Shown here piece after piece: positions 8,678 through 15,226 of a DNA stretch of 64,000 nt. The notes beneath the pieces were generated by a model. The model ran no database searches, was not told the DNA's origin, and worked only from the letters and a program-made list of their open reading frames with translations. Position 1 is the stretch's first letter. Each line of letters begins with the position of its first letter. Source of the stretch: Falsochrobactrum ovis (GTDB lineage: Bacteria > Pseudomonadota > Alphaproteobacteria > Rhizobiales > Rhizobiaceae). A program made the translations under genes and the position numbers. Location of the stretch: positions 62,001 to 126,000 of the forward strand of contig NZ_QLMK01000005.1 in assembly GCF_003259955.1 (NCBI RefSeq), in the 5' to 3' direction.

Positions 8678-8752
8678 TTACCCACCCCCCGATAGGAAAA
8701 GGGCGACGACAGCCCATGAAACAATCGCCGCCCAAAACCCATGCTGGATCAT
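8678..8752 (-). CDS. Possible 24-residue membrane peptide downstream of capsid
   Basis: MIQHGFWAAIVSWAVVALFL then SGGG: a single hydrophobic helix, starting 18 bases after the capsid stop and directly abutting the next ATG. GAGGCGACTGGA lies upstream of the ATG. Its place at the end of a capsid operon and its composition are compatible with a small membrane peptide, but the frame is short and could be chance. Confidence 0.35.
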   Translation of the reverse strand: MIQHGFWAAIVSWAVVALFLSGGG

Positions 8753-8769
8753 TCCAGTCGCCTCATGGG

Positions 8770-9969
8770 TTATTCGCCTGTCGGGAATGCGCCGTAGGTC
8801 AGAGCCTTGGAGCGCTTCACTGCTAAGCCGATACGCTCTTCACAAAGGATCGCTACAAGGTTGCGAGTGAAGAAGTCAGCATGTTCGGTTGATACCTCAA
8901 TGCGCGCTTCCCAGCGGTCATAGAGGGTTGCTGCGGTCTGAAACTGCCCGACAAGGAAACTGCCTTGCGTCATTGCCGCAGTATCAACCACGGGGATCCC
9001 AAACAGCACCTGAGCTGGATTAGTAGCCGGATTGCCGAGGATATACTCACCATCTGCATTCTTGATTAGACGCATTTGCATCCAGTCTGCCGAGTGAACG
9101 ACAATGCCATCTGCTGGAAGATCAGCCAAAGCGTTTTGCAAGATAGCAAGACCGAGCGTGTCAATCGCGTTGGGAGTGCCATCAACCACGCCGGGAGTGG
9201 CTGCATAGGGCGTTGCATTCGGGATAAGGCCAGATAGGTTCTGCCCGGTGCCGTCACCATTCAACAGCTGGTTTTCTTCCTGAAGCTTAAGACCATAGAG
9301 CAACTCACTATCAATGATGCCCTGAAGCTGAGGCGCATCATCAAGCACCTGTCGAGAAGCTGCCACCCAATGCGCAATCGTACGGATAGGGATTTGCGCC
9401 ATCTCAAAGGTCATATCGCTTTCGGGCTTCAACGCGCCTTCCGCAACGGGCGCTGCATTGTTCACGCGAGTTGTTTGCTTTGGATATTCGACCGAGCCAT
9501 CAGTTACCCGGATCACTGGCAGCAAGTCACGGATCGTCAAGCGGCGCGTGGGCATGGTTACAGTCGAGTCACGGGCGGGTGTGCCGAGTGCGCCGGCTGA
9601 TGTGTCGGCACTGGTAATGGTTGCCTTGATTTGCATGCTGTAGCGCGAAGGACGGGCTTGATATTCCGCAAAGCTTTTCAGTTCGGGATTTTCTGCAAAC
9701 TGTTTGCCAAGCGTCTCAGGCTCAGACGCCAAGTCTGCGTAACGAGAGCGCCGGGCGTCTTTTTGTTCCATTTCCAACATACGAGCATCGAGGCCGGAAA
9801 GCTTATCATTGGTTGCACCAAGCTTTTCCATGACCTGTGCAGTGTGATCGCCAAACTTTTTGGCAATCTGAGCGAGTGGATCGCCACCGTCTTTGGTGTG
9901 AAGTGTAGCAGCCGAGGATGCCAGATGGGCAATTGCTGCGGTCGTGGGATAATTTTTGATCAAGTTCAT
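8770..9969 (-). CDS. HK97-family major capsid protein
   Basis: A 399-residue phage major capsid protein of the HK97 fold. The first 110 or so residues form the coiled-coil scaffolding (delta) region removed by the protease. Then come the TSADTSAGALGTPARDSTV start of the mature shell protein, the E-loop region (APVAEGALKPES), a VAASRQVLDDAPQLQ helix, the NGDGTGQNLSGL segment, and a C-terminal P-domain with ARIEVSTEHADFFTRNLVA. The length is normal and the frame is open throughout. It follows the prohead protease with one base between. Its presence without terminase or portal is the key feature of this island. Confidence 0.9.
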   Translation of the reverse strand: MNLIKNYPTTAAIAHLASSAATLHTKDGGDPLAQIAKKFGDHTAQVMEKLGATNDKLSGLDARMLEMEQKDARRSRYADLASEPETLGKQFAENPELKSFAEYQARPSRYSMQIKATITSADTSAGALGTPARDSTVTMPTRRLTIRDLLPVIRVTDGSVEYPKQTTRVNNAAPVAEGALKPESDMTFEMAQIPIRTIAHWVAASRQVLDDAPQLQGIIDSELLYGLKLQEENQLLNGDGTGQNLSGLIPNATPYAATPGVVDGTPNAIDTLGLAILQNALADLPADGIVVHSADWMQMRLIKNADGEYILGNPATNPAQVLFGIPVVDTAAMTQGSFLVGQFQTAATLYDRWEARIEVSTEHADFFTRNLVAILCEERIGLAVKRSKALTYGAFPTGE

Positions 9970-9970
9970 T

Positions 9971-10654
9971 TTAGATCGCCTTTATCTGTTGGGTGGCGCG
10001 TTCAATCATGTCGGCCAGCTCAAATGCTTTTTCGTGATCGGCACCGGCAAGGGCTTCCCATCCACCGGCTGCAATGCGAGCAGCGGCAGCACGCGGCAAA
10101 CCATTGTCGCGAAGCATGTCGATCAGTTCTGATTTTGATTGGAGGGTTTTCACGCCAGATACACGGGCGCGACGATTGGCAGGGAAAACCACGGCGCTAA
10201 CTTCAACCAAATCCACATCAGTCAGGATCGTCGTGCCGTTGGTGCCGGTTCGCTTGCCTTGAGGGGTGACATAGAAGCCAATCGAAAAGCCAGTGGCGTC
10301 ACCATGCAAGATATGTGCATGAGCATCCTTGCCGTGGCTGGTATCCAGATTGAGCTTGCCGCGCACGAACAGACCGTAATCATCTTCGTGCATCTCAATC
10401 CATTTGCCGATTGGCTGGGCCTGATTGTGGCTCCAAAGCATGGCAGGCATTGAGCCTTCCGCTCTGTGTTCCTGCAATGTGCGCCGGAACGCGCCTTTCT
10501 GCACAATATCGCCATAGCTGTCAGGATTACCGCCGAATACGCTGGCATAACCCTCTATCGTTCCCGCCTCTGAACCAGACGAAAACTTTACTTCAAGAGT
10601 AGGTGACAGTCGCAAGGACTGTGCAGGGTTTTTCATGTGTAGGGTTTTCTTCAT
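9971..10654 (-). CDS. HK97-family prohead protease
   Basis: A 227-residue capsid maturation serine protease of the HK97 gp4/U35 family, which trims the capsid protein scaffold region during head assembly. The GYASVFGGNPDSYGD box, the catalytic histidine in LWSH (H76) and the serine in GFSIGF (S124), followed by VEVSAVVFPAN, are all present. The C-terminal 50 residues are an extra helical part. It sits directly upstream of the capsid gene, the usual order. A promoter and a leader with a c4-like RNA lie upstream. Confidence 0.85.
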   Translation of the reverse strand: MKKTLHMKNPAQSLRLSPTLEVKFSSGSEAGTIEGYASVFGGNPDSYGDIVQKGAFRRTLQEHRAEGSMPAMLWSHNQAQPIGKWIEMHEDDYGLFVRGKLNLDTSHGKDAHAHILHGDATGFSIGFYVTPQGKRTGTNGTTILTDVDLVEVSAVVFPANRRARVSGVKTLQSKSELIDMLRDNGLPRAAAARIAAGGWEALAGADHEKAFELADMIERATQQIKAI

Positions 10655-10667
10655 GTCTCACCTACGG

Positions 10668-10784
10668 TTACGTCAAAACACCGGGCGTTTTGCCCGCTCT
10701 GTGCTTCGCGCTCGGTTTGGTAGCCGATACTGCCGAAGGTGACTTGTCGTTGTGGTCCCGGCCAGCCAGTGACGAAACGATCAA
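10668..10784 (-). ncRNA. Candidate phage c4-like (P4 CI-type) antisense RNA in the leader
   Basis: The 140-base leader between the promoter at 10795-10823 and the protease has no Shine-Dalgarno-led gene, but reads as GRDHN..SPSAVS..AKHRAGKTP in one frame. From memory, the same pseudo-peptide pattern (GRNHN..PSAVS..ERSAGRAKRP) marks c4-type antisense RNA loci in enterobacterial prophages. Hairpins such as GGGC-AAAAC-GCCC can be drawn. Strand is taken as that of the downstream genes and is not certain. A covariance search with Rfam C4 (RF01695) would decide. Confidence 0.4.
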
Positions 10785-10794
10785 TTCATTTGGT

Positions 10795-10823
10795 ACTATA
10801 ATACCGGATTGAGGGTAAATCAA
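10795..10823 (-). promoter_or_regulatory. Promoter of the protease-capsid operon
   Basis: On the minus strand TTGATT (10823-10818) and TATAGT (10800-10795) are spaced by exactly 17 bases. The -35 overlaps the stop codon of the preceding gene, so the capsid unit has its own promoter just after the early operon. Confidence 0.5.
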
Positions 10824-11095
10824 TGCTTGGCACTCCCTTCATTCAGCTTAAGAAGATCCAATGCACCATTTTCAATGTTGCGCGCCATTTCACGCATGAT
10901 CTTCACGGTGGCGGTTTTTCCATTTCGCTGATAGGACTGAGCAGCTGCGAAAGTGAACATACGATCGAGCATCATTTCGACGGACGCTTCCACCTCTCCA
11001 ACCATGAGATTAGCAGCGCGGTGAATGATCTCGTCACAGACAATCTTGCGCTTTTCTTCCTGCTCACCTTCGATTGTCGTCTTAATCGGCTTCAT
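10820..11095 (-). CDS. Hypothetical protein (91 aa), last gene of the early operon
   Basis: A 91-residue, mainly helical soluble protein: MKPIKTTIEGEQEEKRKIVC at the start, then VGEVEASVEMMLDRMFTFAA and a charged end. It overlaps the stop region of the preceding micro-protein by 14 bases, so it is translationally coupled. Its stop lies inside the -35 of the capsid promoter. No known family. Confidence 0.6.
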   Translation of the reverse strand: MKPIKTTIEGEQEEKRKIVCDEIIHRAANLMVGEVEASVEMMLDRMFTFAAAQSYQRNGKTATVKIMREMARNIENGALDLLKLNEGSAKH

Positions 11096-11261
11096 GATCG
11101 CCTCGCTTTAATTTCTCTGAAAGTTTCAGTGCCTGGCATGCTTCATTGATCGACAGACCAAACCGTTCACGCACTTCCGTTACAATTGGCGCTTGATAAT
11201 GCCGCCAAGTCGTGGCGAGCCATAAAGCTGCTTCATTCACTTTGGGATTGGCTTCGGTCAT
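11082..11261 (-). CDS. Micro-protein (59 aa), tandem paralogue B
   Basis: 59 residues. NPKVNEAALWLATT and VRERFGLSINEACQAL match, in the same order, NPRVTEAARWLATT and LRQRFGLTVLEASQAA of the neighbouring gene at 11258-11434. The second block looks like a helix-turn-helix: a helix ending in an RFGL turn, then a helix rich in Glu/Ala. The ATG overlaps the stop of paralogue A (ATGA) and the end runs into the next gene. A tandem duplication in the operon. Confidence 0.6.
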   Translation of the reverse strand: MTEANPKVNEAALWLATTWRHYQAPIVTEVRERFGLSINEACQALKLSEKLKRGDHEAD

Positions 11262-11434
11262 AGCGACCTCGCTCTGATCAATCGTGCCTCGGTTGCTGCT
11301 TGCGATGCTTCCAGAACGGTCAATCCGAACCGCTGGCGCAATCCTTCAATGACGGGGTGAGGTTTCTCACTATCGGGAGTTGTCGCAAGCCAGCGGGCAG
11401 CCTCTGTGACACGTGGATTCTTATATTCGGTCAT
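11258..11434 (-). CDS. Micro-protein (58 aa), tandem paralogue A
   Basis: 58 residues, clearly homologous to the following gene (paralogue B) over nearly its full length, with the shared pattern P(K/R)VxEAAxWLATT and R(E/Q)RFGL(S/T)(I/V)xEA(C/S)QA. Possibly a small helix-turn-helix protein. Starts with ATGA overlap to the preceding gene's stop at 11431. Function unknown; presence of two divergent copies side by side suggests they differ in target or pair as a heterodimer. Confidence 0.6.
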   Translation of the reverse strand: MTEYKNPRVTEAARWLATTPDSEKPHPVIEGLRQRFGLTVLEASQAATEARLIRARSL

Positions 11435-11715
11435 GCTGCACCTCCACCATCAAAGCCGCTGCGCCGATTAAGCTCTTGGCACACAGCCGTCATAAAATCT
11501 TCGACCATCTGATCTTGCGTATCCACCGGAACCCCAAGGCGATCCAACTGACTGAACAGTCCGCCGGTAACTTGGCTGATGTAGTATTCCGTCTGTCTAT
11601 CCGTCTTGTGCATCAGTTTATCAGCCACCTCGCGAATGCGACCAATCCGCCTTGTCAGAGGAAACGGTATAATTTCTACAGGCTGGCGCCACTCTAGGAG
11701 ATTATACTGTTTCAT
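11431..11715 (-). CDS. DUF6074-like protein (94 aa)
   Basis: From the ATG at 11715, with GGAGGGTGAT just upstream, 94 residues. The core IIPFPLTRRIGRIREVADKL and a later QDQMVEDFMTAVCQEL resemble the DUF6074 proteins of Rhizobiales mobile elements (PFPLxRRxGKIR pattern), as I recall them. A longer frame back to 11787 would overlap the replication gene and lacks a ribosome site. It starts 1 base after the stop of the helix-turn-helix gene. Confidence 0.6.
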   Translation of the reverse strand: MKQYNLLEWRQPVEIIPFPLTRRIGRIREVADKLMHKTDRQTEYYISQVTGGLFSQLDRLGVPVDTQDQMVEDFMTAVCQELNRRSGFDGGGAA

Positions 11716-11716
11716 A

Positions 11717-12352
11717 TCACCCTCCTGCTTTTGCTCTGGCATATCCATTCCCCTCATACGTAGACGCCAAGTCCTGATTTCTCTCAAAGCCCGCCTTAGT
11801 ATCGTTGTAGTTTGTATATGTAGTATAAGCAGGACTACGGCAGTCCTGTCCTTGGAGGACTGAGCTAGTCCGGTTATTGAGGACTGAGCTAGTCCGGTTT
11901 CTCTCTCTCGATTTACGCAGATGGGCCGGCTCGACTTTCTGTCTTTTTCCGCATGCTTCGAATGTTTCCAGGGCCCAAAACATGCGCAGGGTGTATACCG
12001 CTCCGCGCTTGTTTCGATTGCTGTTCATCTTGCTCGTTAACGCTTCCAGCATGTCTGGTTGAAGATCAGCTATCCTGCGCTTAACCACAGCTCCAGAAGC
12101 GGACAGCCTTTGCAGAGATGTTCTGACCTGTCTCACATCTGATACGTCTGCATACTGGGCGATAGTCTGTTGCGTGGCCCACATGAGATTGGTTTCGCCA
12201 TCTGCCATCTGCATGAGAGCGTTTGAAACCCGTAGATCCCGCGGGCTGTTCTTATGAGCGGGATGGAAGCCGACTGCGACGACCCAATCATATTTGTTGA
12301 GTTCGGGCATCTCCTTTTCCCATGGTCGCTTTGTTCTCTTTGGAGCACTCAT
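11717..12352 (-). CDS. Winged-helix protein, probable replication initiator
   Basis: A 211-residue basic protein. Residues about 25-110 have the pattern of a winged-helix domain (LRVSNALMQMADG... TIAQYADVSDVRQVRTSLQRLSASGAVVKRR) like the N-terminal domain of plasmid or phage replication proteins. The rest is charged and less ordered. The coding sequence contains three hyphenated palindromes at 11831-11895, which in many replicons mark an origin within the initiator gene. Replication is inference from domain plus repeats; a transcriptional regulator is the alternative. Coupled to its neighbours by ATGA and a 1-base gap. Confidence 0.55.
   Translation of the reverse strand: MSAPKRTKRPWEKEMPELNKYDWVVAVGFHPAHKNSPRDLRVSNALMQMADGETNLMWATQQTIAQYADVSDVRQVRTSLQRLSASGAVVKRRIADLQPDMLEALTSKMNSNRNKRGAVYTLRMFWALETFEACGKRQKVEPAHLRKSRERNRTSSVLNNRTSSVLQGQDCRSPAYTTYTNYNDTKAGFERNQDLASTYEGNGYARAKAGG
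11831..11895. repeat. Three iteron-like hyphenated palindromes
   Basis: AGGACT-N5-AGTCC occurs at 11831-11847 (spacer ACGGC), 11856-11871 and 11880-11895 (spacer GAGCT in both), spaced 25 and 24 bases. The second and third copies plus linkers are near-identical 24-base units and encode a repeated NRTSSVL in the protein. Regular spacing of dyads suggests binding sites for the encoded winged-helix protein and a possible replication origin. Confidence 0.6.
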
Positions 12353-12459
12353 GCGCGGTACCTCCGAGCATAATCATCCCAGAGGCTCTCAGCATGACGG
12401 GAACACATAACGGCTAGCTTGTGCCAAAAACGGAGACGAAGGGATCGAAATAGTCTCAT
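12349..12459 (-). CDS. Micro-protein (36 aa) in overlapping operon
   Basis: MRLFRSLRLRFWHKLAVMCS followed by RHAESLWDDYARRYRA: a short, strongly basic, amphipathic peptide. Both ends are ATGA overlaps, with the stop of the 128-aa gene and the start of the winged-helix gene, and the CGGAGG ribosome site of the next gene is inside it. The double overlap makes it more credible than its length suggests. Confidence 0.5.
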   Translation of the reverse strand: MRLFRSLRLRFWHKLAVMCSRHAESLWDDYARRYRA

Positions 12460-12842
12460 TGCTTCGCCTCCACTGCTTTTTCCCATTGGGAAATTGTCTT
12501 TCGGACTAAGCCGCTGATCAGGTTCGCAGTGAAGACCAGATCGTCAACGTCATCCTTGGACAGATACCAATAATCCGAATTCTTTGTGAGAGCTGAGTGA
12601 TCCCGCGTGAAATGCTGGTCCAGCTGTAAATGAAGCAAAGAGACGGCATTCTTAGCATCACGTATTGGGCTTTCGAGCTCCATCATTAGAGAGCGAAACG
12701 AGCGCTCTGTTGCAGCCGGACACGATTCCATGTTATTTGAATGCATATTCATCATTCCATTTATCTGGGTGTTTGAATTTTGGCTCGGTAGGTTGGTTGG
12801 CGCCTCTACCGGGCCTTTTGCTTTCTGGGTTGCCTTCATCAC
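12456..12842 (-). CDS. Hypothetical protein (128 aa), island early operon
   Basis: A 128-residue soluble protein: a low-complexity Asn/Met-rich start (about 1-45), then a helical region with ELESPIRDAKNAVSLLHLQL and SKDDVDDLVFTANLISGLVR. Members of phage early operons with a VDDLxF...L helix pair are common but unnamed. Linked by ATGA overlaps on both sides. Confidence 0.55.
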   Translation of the reverse strand: MMKATQKAKGPVEAPTNLPSQNSNTQINGMMNMHSNNMESCPAATERSFRSLMMELESPIRDAKNAVSLLHLQLDQHFTRDHSALTKNSDYWYLSKDDVDDLVFTANLISGLVRKTISQWEKAVEAKQ

Positions 12843-13111
12843 GAAAGCCTTTCTGGAAGATTGTTCAGTACTGTCATTGCAGTGGGTGAAATATCGCCAG
12901 CGTGTGTACGGCAGACGCGGATCAATGCCTCTTTGGTGCGGCAGTAACCACGGCTATCGTATCTGGACTGGCCGTGCCTCTCTCCCGCACGGTATTGAAG
13001 TATCCACTGAATACCATCTCGACACGCAATCACCCGCCAACGGTCATTCAGGACCACAATAACACCGTGATAATTGGCATCGCTCTCGCGGTGGCTTGGT
13101 GTCTGGGTCAT
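12839..13111 (-). CDS. Conserved hypothetical protein (90 aa), phage-type
   Basis: A 90-residue protein whose core VVLNDRWRVIACRDGIQWIL, then RAGERHGQSRY and TKEALIRVCRTHAG, matches from memory a family of small proteins found beside excisionase-like genes in Rhizobiales prophages and islands. The function is not known to me. It overlaps the AlpA-like gene upstream and the 128-aa gene downstream by ATGA. Confidence 0.65.
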   Translation of the reverse strand: MTQTPSHRESDANYHGVIVVLNDRWRVIACRDGIQWILQYRAGERHGQSRYDSRGYCRTKEALIRVCRTHAGDISPTAMTVLNNLPERLS

Positions 13112-13290
13112 GCGGCTTTTCCTTTGAAAAAGGCGATGAGTTCGCCGCGTTCAGCACACCAACGGCCACCAACTTTCTTTGCTGGTATTTGACCAGTGCT
13201 GGCCATGTAGAAAGTTTGCCTATCAGTTCTGCCAATGAGCCGTGCAATCGCATTGATTCCCCAAATGAGTTCTATACCTTCTGTTGCCAT
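13108..13290 (-). CDS. AlpA/excisionase-like helix-turn-helix protein
   Basis: 60 residues from the ATG at 13290 (preceded by GGAAACGACG). IELIWGINAIARLIGRTDRQTFYMASTGQIPAKKVGGRW is the layout of HTH_17/AlpA DNA-binding proteins: helix-turn-helix followed by a wing ending in a W/R-rich strand. Such proteins act as excisionases or activators of satellite operons; in P4-like satellites and PICIs AlpA switches on the early genes. It heads the leftward operon, divergent from the Arc-like gene, with the repeats at 13318-13375 between. Confidence 0.7.
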   Translation of the reverse strand: MATEGIELIWGINAIARLIGRTDRQTFYMASTGQIPAKKVGGRWCAERGELIAFFKGKAA

Positions 13291-13317
13291 CGTCGTTTCC
13301 TGTTGTAACTTTTTAGT

Positions 13318-13375
13318 AACCACGGTGATCCATAAACCACGGTGATCCATTGCAGTCAAGACCACGGTGGTGCAT
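13318..13375. promoter_or_regulatory. Three operator-like direct repeats between divergent regulators
   Basis: AACCACGGTGATCCAT occurs at 13318-13333 and again, identical, at 13335-13350 (17-base period), and a variant, GACCACGGTGGTGCAT, at 13360-13375. They fill the gap between the AlpA-like gene (start 13290, leftward) and the Arc-like gene (start 13404, rightward), so they are likely operators for one or both products. Confidence 0.65.
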
Positions 13376-13403
13376 ATATGCAAAAATTAACCGAGGAATG
13401 GTG

Positions 13404-13922
13404 ATGAGCAGAGTAGATGCACAGATAAAACTCCGGTTGCCGGAAGCGCTCAGAGATCGAATTAAGGCGTATGCGGATGCCCATAAGCGTTCGATGAATG
13501 CAGAAATCGTTCGCATTCTCGAAAAAGAGTTTCCCGAGGCGCTGGATATGACGGGCCAGATAGAGAAACTGGTTGAAATGTTGGAATTCCTACGTGACGG
13601 AAAAGCCAATGATCAGAACGTAGGGACAATGGCGGCTATCATCCAAGAAACAATCGAAGGCATTGTTACGGGCCGAGTTCGTGGCGTTGATGAAACTGCA
13701 CGGTCGTACATCGAAACCGAATGGCAAAGGTATCAGGAAGACCTACTGAAGAATAATGATTTCAACACATCGTTGGACGAAGAAGAAGTCCGTTCGCTGT
13801 ATCATTCCGGAACTACTGCCAAATATGTTTGGCCTGATGGAGAGATAGGACCGAAAGAGCAGAAGAGAGAGCGGGGAGCGGGCGCTCCTAAAGATTACGA
13901 CGATCCCGACTTTCCGGATTAA
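13404..13922 (+). CDS. Arc-like ribbon-helix-helix regulator
   Basis: 172 residues from the ATG at 13404, with GAGG 7 bases upstream. Residues about 5-50 (DAQIKLRLPEALRDRIKAYA ... NAEIVRILEKEF) are the Arc/Mnt ribbon-helix-helix fold: a beta strand with alternating polar residues, then two helices. The remaining 120 residues are acidic and helical. It is probably the repressor that keeps the island silent, acting on the repeats immediately upstream; that is inference from position. It lies 2 bases before the integrase in the same direction. Confidence 0.75.
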   Translation: MSRVDAQIKLRLPEALRDRIKAYADAHKRSMNAEIVRILEKEFPEALDMTGQIEKLVEMLEFLRDGKANDQNVGTMAAIIQETIEGIVTGRVRGVDETARSYIETEWQRYQEDLLKNNDFNTSLDEEEVRSLYHSGTTAKYVWPDGEIGPKEQKRERGAGAPKDYDDPDFPD

Positions 13923-13924
13923 GC

Positions 13925-15169
13925 ATGTCGATCCGCAAGCGAGAATGGACAACACAAAAGGGCGAGAAGAAATCAGCCTGGGTGGTTGATTATGTCGACA
14001 TGCAGGGTAAGCGCCGCTTAAAGACATTTGCCCGTAAAAAGGATGCCGATGCTTTTGAAGCCACGGCCAAAGTCGAAGTGCGCGAAGGCGTCCATGTCGC
14101 TGATAGCGCCACCGTTACCGTGGATGAAGCTACAAAGCTCTGGATAGCGAGCATCAGGGGATCGGGCCTTGAGCGGTCCACTGTTGAAGATTACGAACGG
14201 ACACACCGGCTGCATGTATCCCCATTCATCGGTTCATTGAAGCTTACGGCGCTGAACACCATACGGCTGCGGGCTTTTGAAGATGAATTGCGTTCGGCTG
14301 AAAGATCGGCATTCACGATCAAGCGGACCATCACAAGCTTAGGGACAATGCTGGCTGATGCGCAGGAGAGGGGCCTTGTTGTCAGAAATGCAGCCAGAGA
14401 AATGCAGTCCCGTCGCTCGACCAGCGCAAATCGGTCAGAGAGGCGTCAGAAAGGCCGTTTGAAGGTCGGGGTAGACATTCCGGCCAGAGAAGAGGTTTCG
14501 GCACTCCTTGGTGCCGTTTCAGGGCGCTGGAGGCCATTCATTATCACGGCGGTATTCACCGGGCTGCGAGCGTCCGAACTTCGGGGGCTGCGCTGGCAAG
14601 ATGTGGACTTTGATAAACGCACTGTCCGGGTGCATCAACGGGCTGATCGCTATGACAATATCGGCGCGCCTAAGTCGCTTGCTGGCGAAAGAACCATGCC
14701 TGTTCCGCCTCTGCTGATTAATGCGCTGCGGGAATGGAAGCTGCAATGCCCGAAACGGAAAACCGCAAAGCTCGACGCTGAGGGCAATCCCATTATGGTT
14801 CTTGATCTGGTCTTTCCGAATGGCGCGGGCAATGTGGAAGGGCTTCGAAATATCCTGCGGCGCGGTGTGCATCCAGCATGGATGGCGGCAGGCGTCACGG
14901 TTGAGACCGGGGAGTTTGATAAAGAGGGCAATCCGATCCTTGGTCCGAAATACACAGGACTGCACTGCTTGCGGCACTGGTATGCGTCATGGTGCATCAA
15001 TCGCAAGGAAGATGGCGGCTTAGAATTGCCGCCTAAGCTGGTTCAGGAGCGCATGGGCCATTCGACAATTGCGATGACAATGGACACATACGGCCATCTT
15101 TTCCCGCGCAATGATGATGGGAAGGAACTTGAGCAAGCGGCTGATGCAATCTTTACCGGCGCAAATTGA
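13925..15169 (+). CDS. int: Tyrosine recombinase / phage integrase
   Basis: 414 residues. An N-terminal arm-binding domain (about 1-60, DYVDMQGKRRLKTF), a core-binding SAM-like domain (about 65-165), and the catalytic domain with R215 (TGLRASE), K250, H347-x2-R350 (HCLRHWYAS), H379 (RMGHST) and the nucleophile Y389 (MDTYGHLF): all key residues are present. The stop is 57 bases from attR, the usual position for an integrase using tRNA 3' ends. A tandem 11-mer starts at its stop codon. Confidence 0.95.
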   Translation: MSIRKREWTTQKGEKKSAWVVDYVDMQGKRRLKTFARKKDADAFEATAKVEVREGVHVADSATVTVDEATKLWIASIRGSGLERSTVEDYERTHRLHVSPFIGSLKLTALNTIRLRAFEDELRSAERSAFTIKRTITSLGTMLADAQERGLVVRNAAREMQSRRSTSANRSERRQKGRLKVGVDIPAREEVSALLGAVSGRWRPFIITAVFTGLRASELRGLRWQDVDFDKRTVRVHQRADRYDNIGAPKSLAGERTMPVPPLLINALREWKLQCPKRKTAKLDAEGNPIMVLDLVFPNGAGNVEGLRNILRRGVHPAWMAAGVTVETGEFDKEGNPILGPKYTGLHCLRHWYASWCINRKEDGGLELPPKLVQERMGHSTIAMTMDTYGHLFPRNDDGKELEQAADAIFTGAN

Positions 15170-15190
15170 TGCAACATGGATGCAACATGG
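15169..15190 (+). repeat. Tandem 11-mer, candidate right integrase arm sites
   Basis: ATGCAACATGG occurs twice head-to-tail, at 15169-15179 and 15180-15190. Its reverse complement matches the TGTTGCA pair next to attL (5845-5863), so the two ends carry related sites in inverted orientation. Confidence 0.55.
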
Positions 15191-15226
15191 CGCTAAAAAA
15201 GCCCAGAAATAGGCGTGTCGCATTTC

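Noticed and set aside
9631-10200. 189-codon plus-strand open frame across the capsid and protease genes
   Set aside because: It lies opposite two clear phage genes, has Cys/Arg-rich composition and no ribosome site; a shadow frame.
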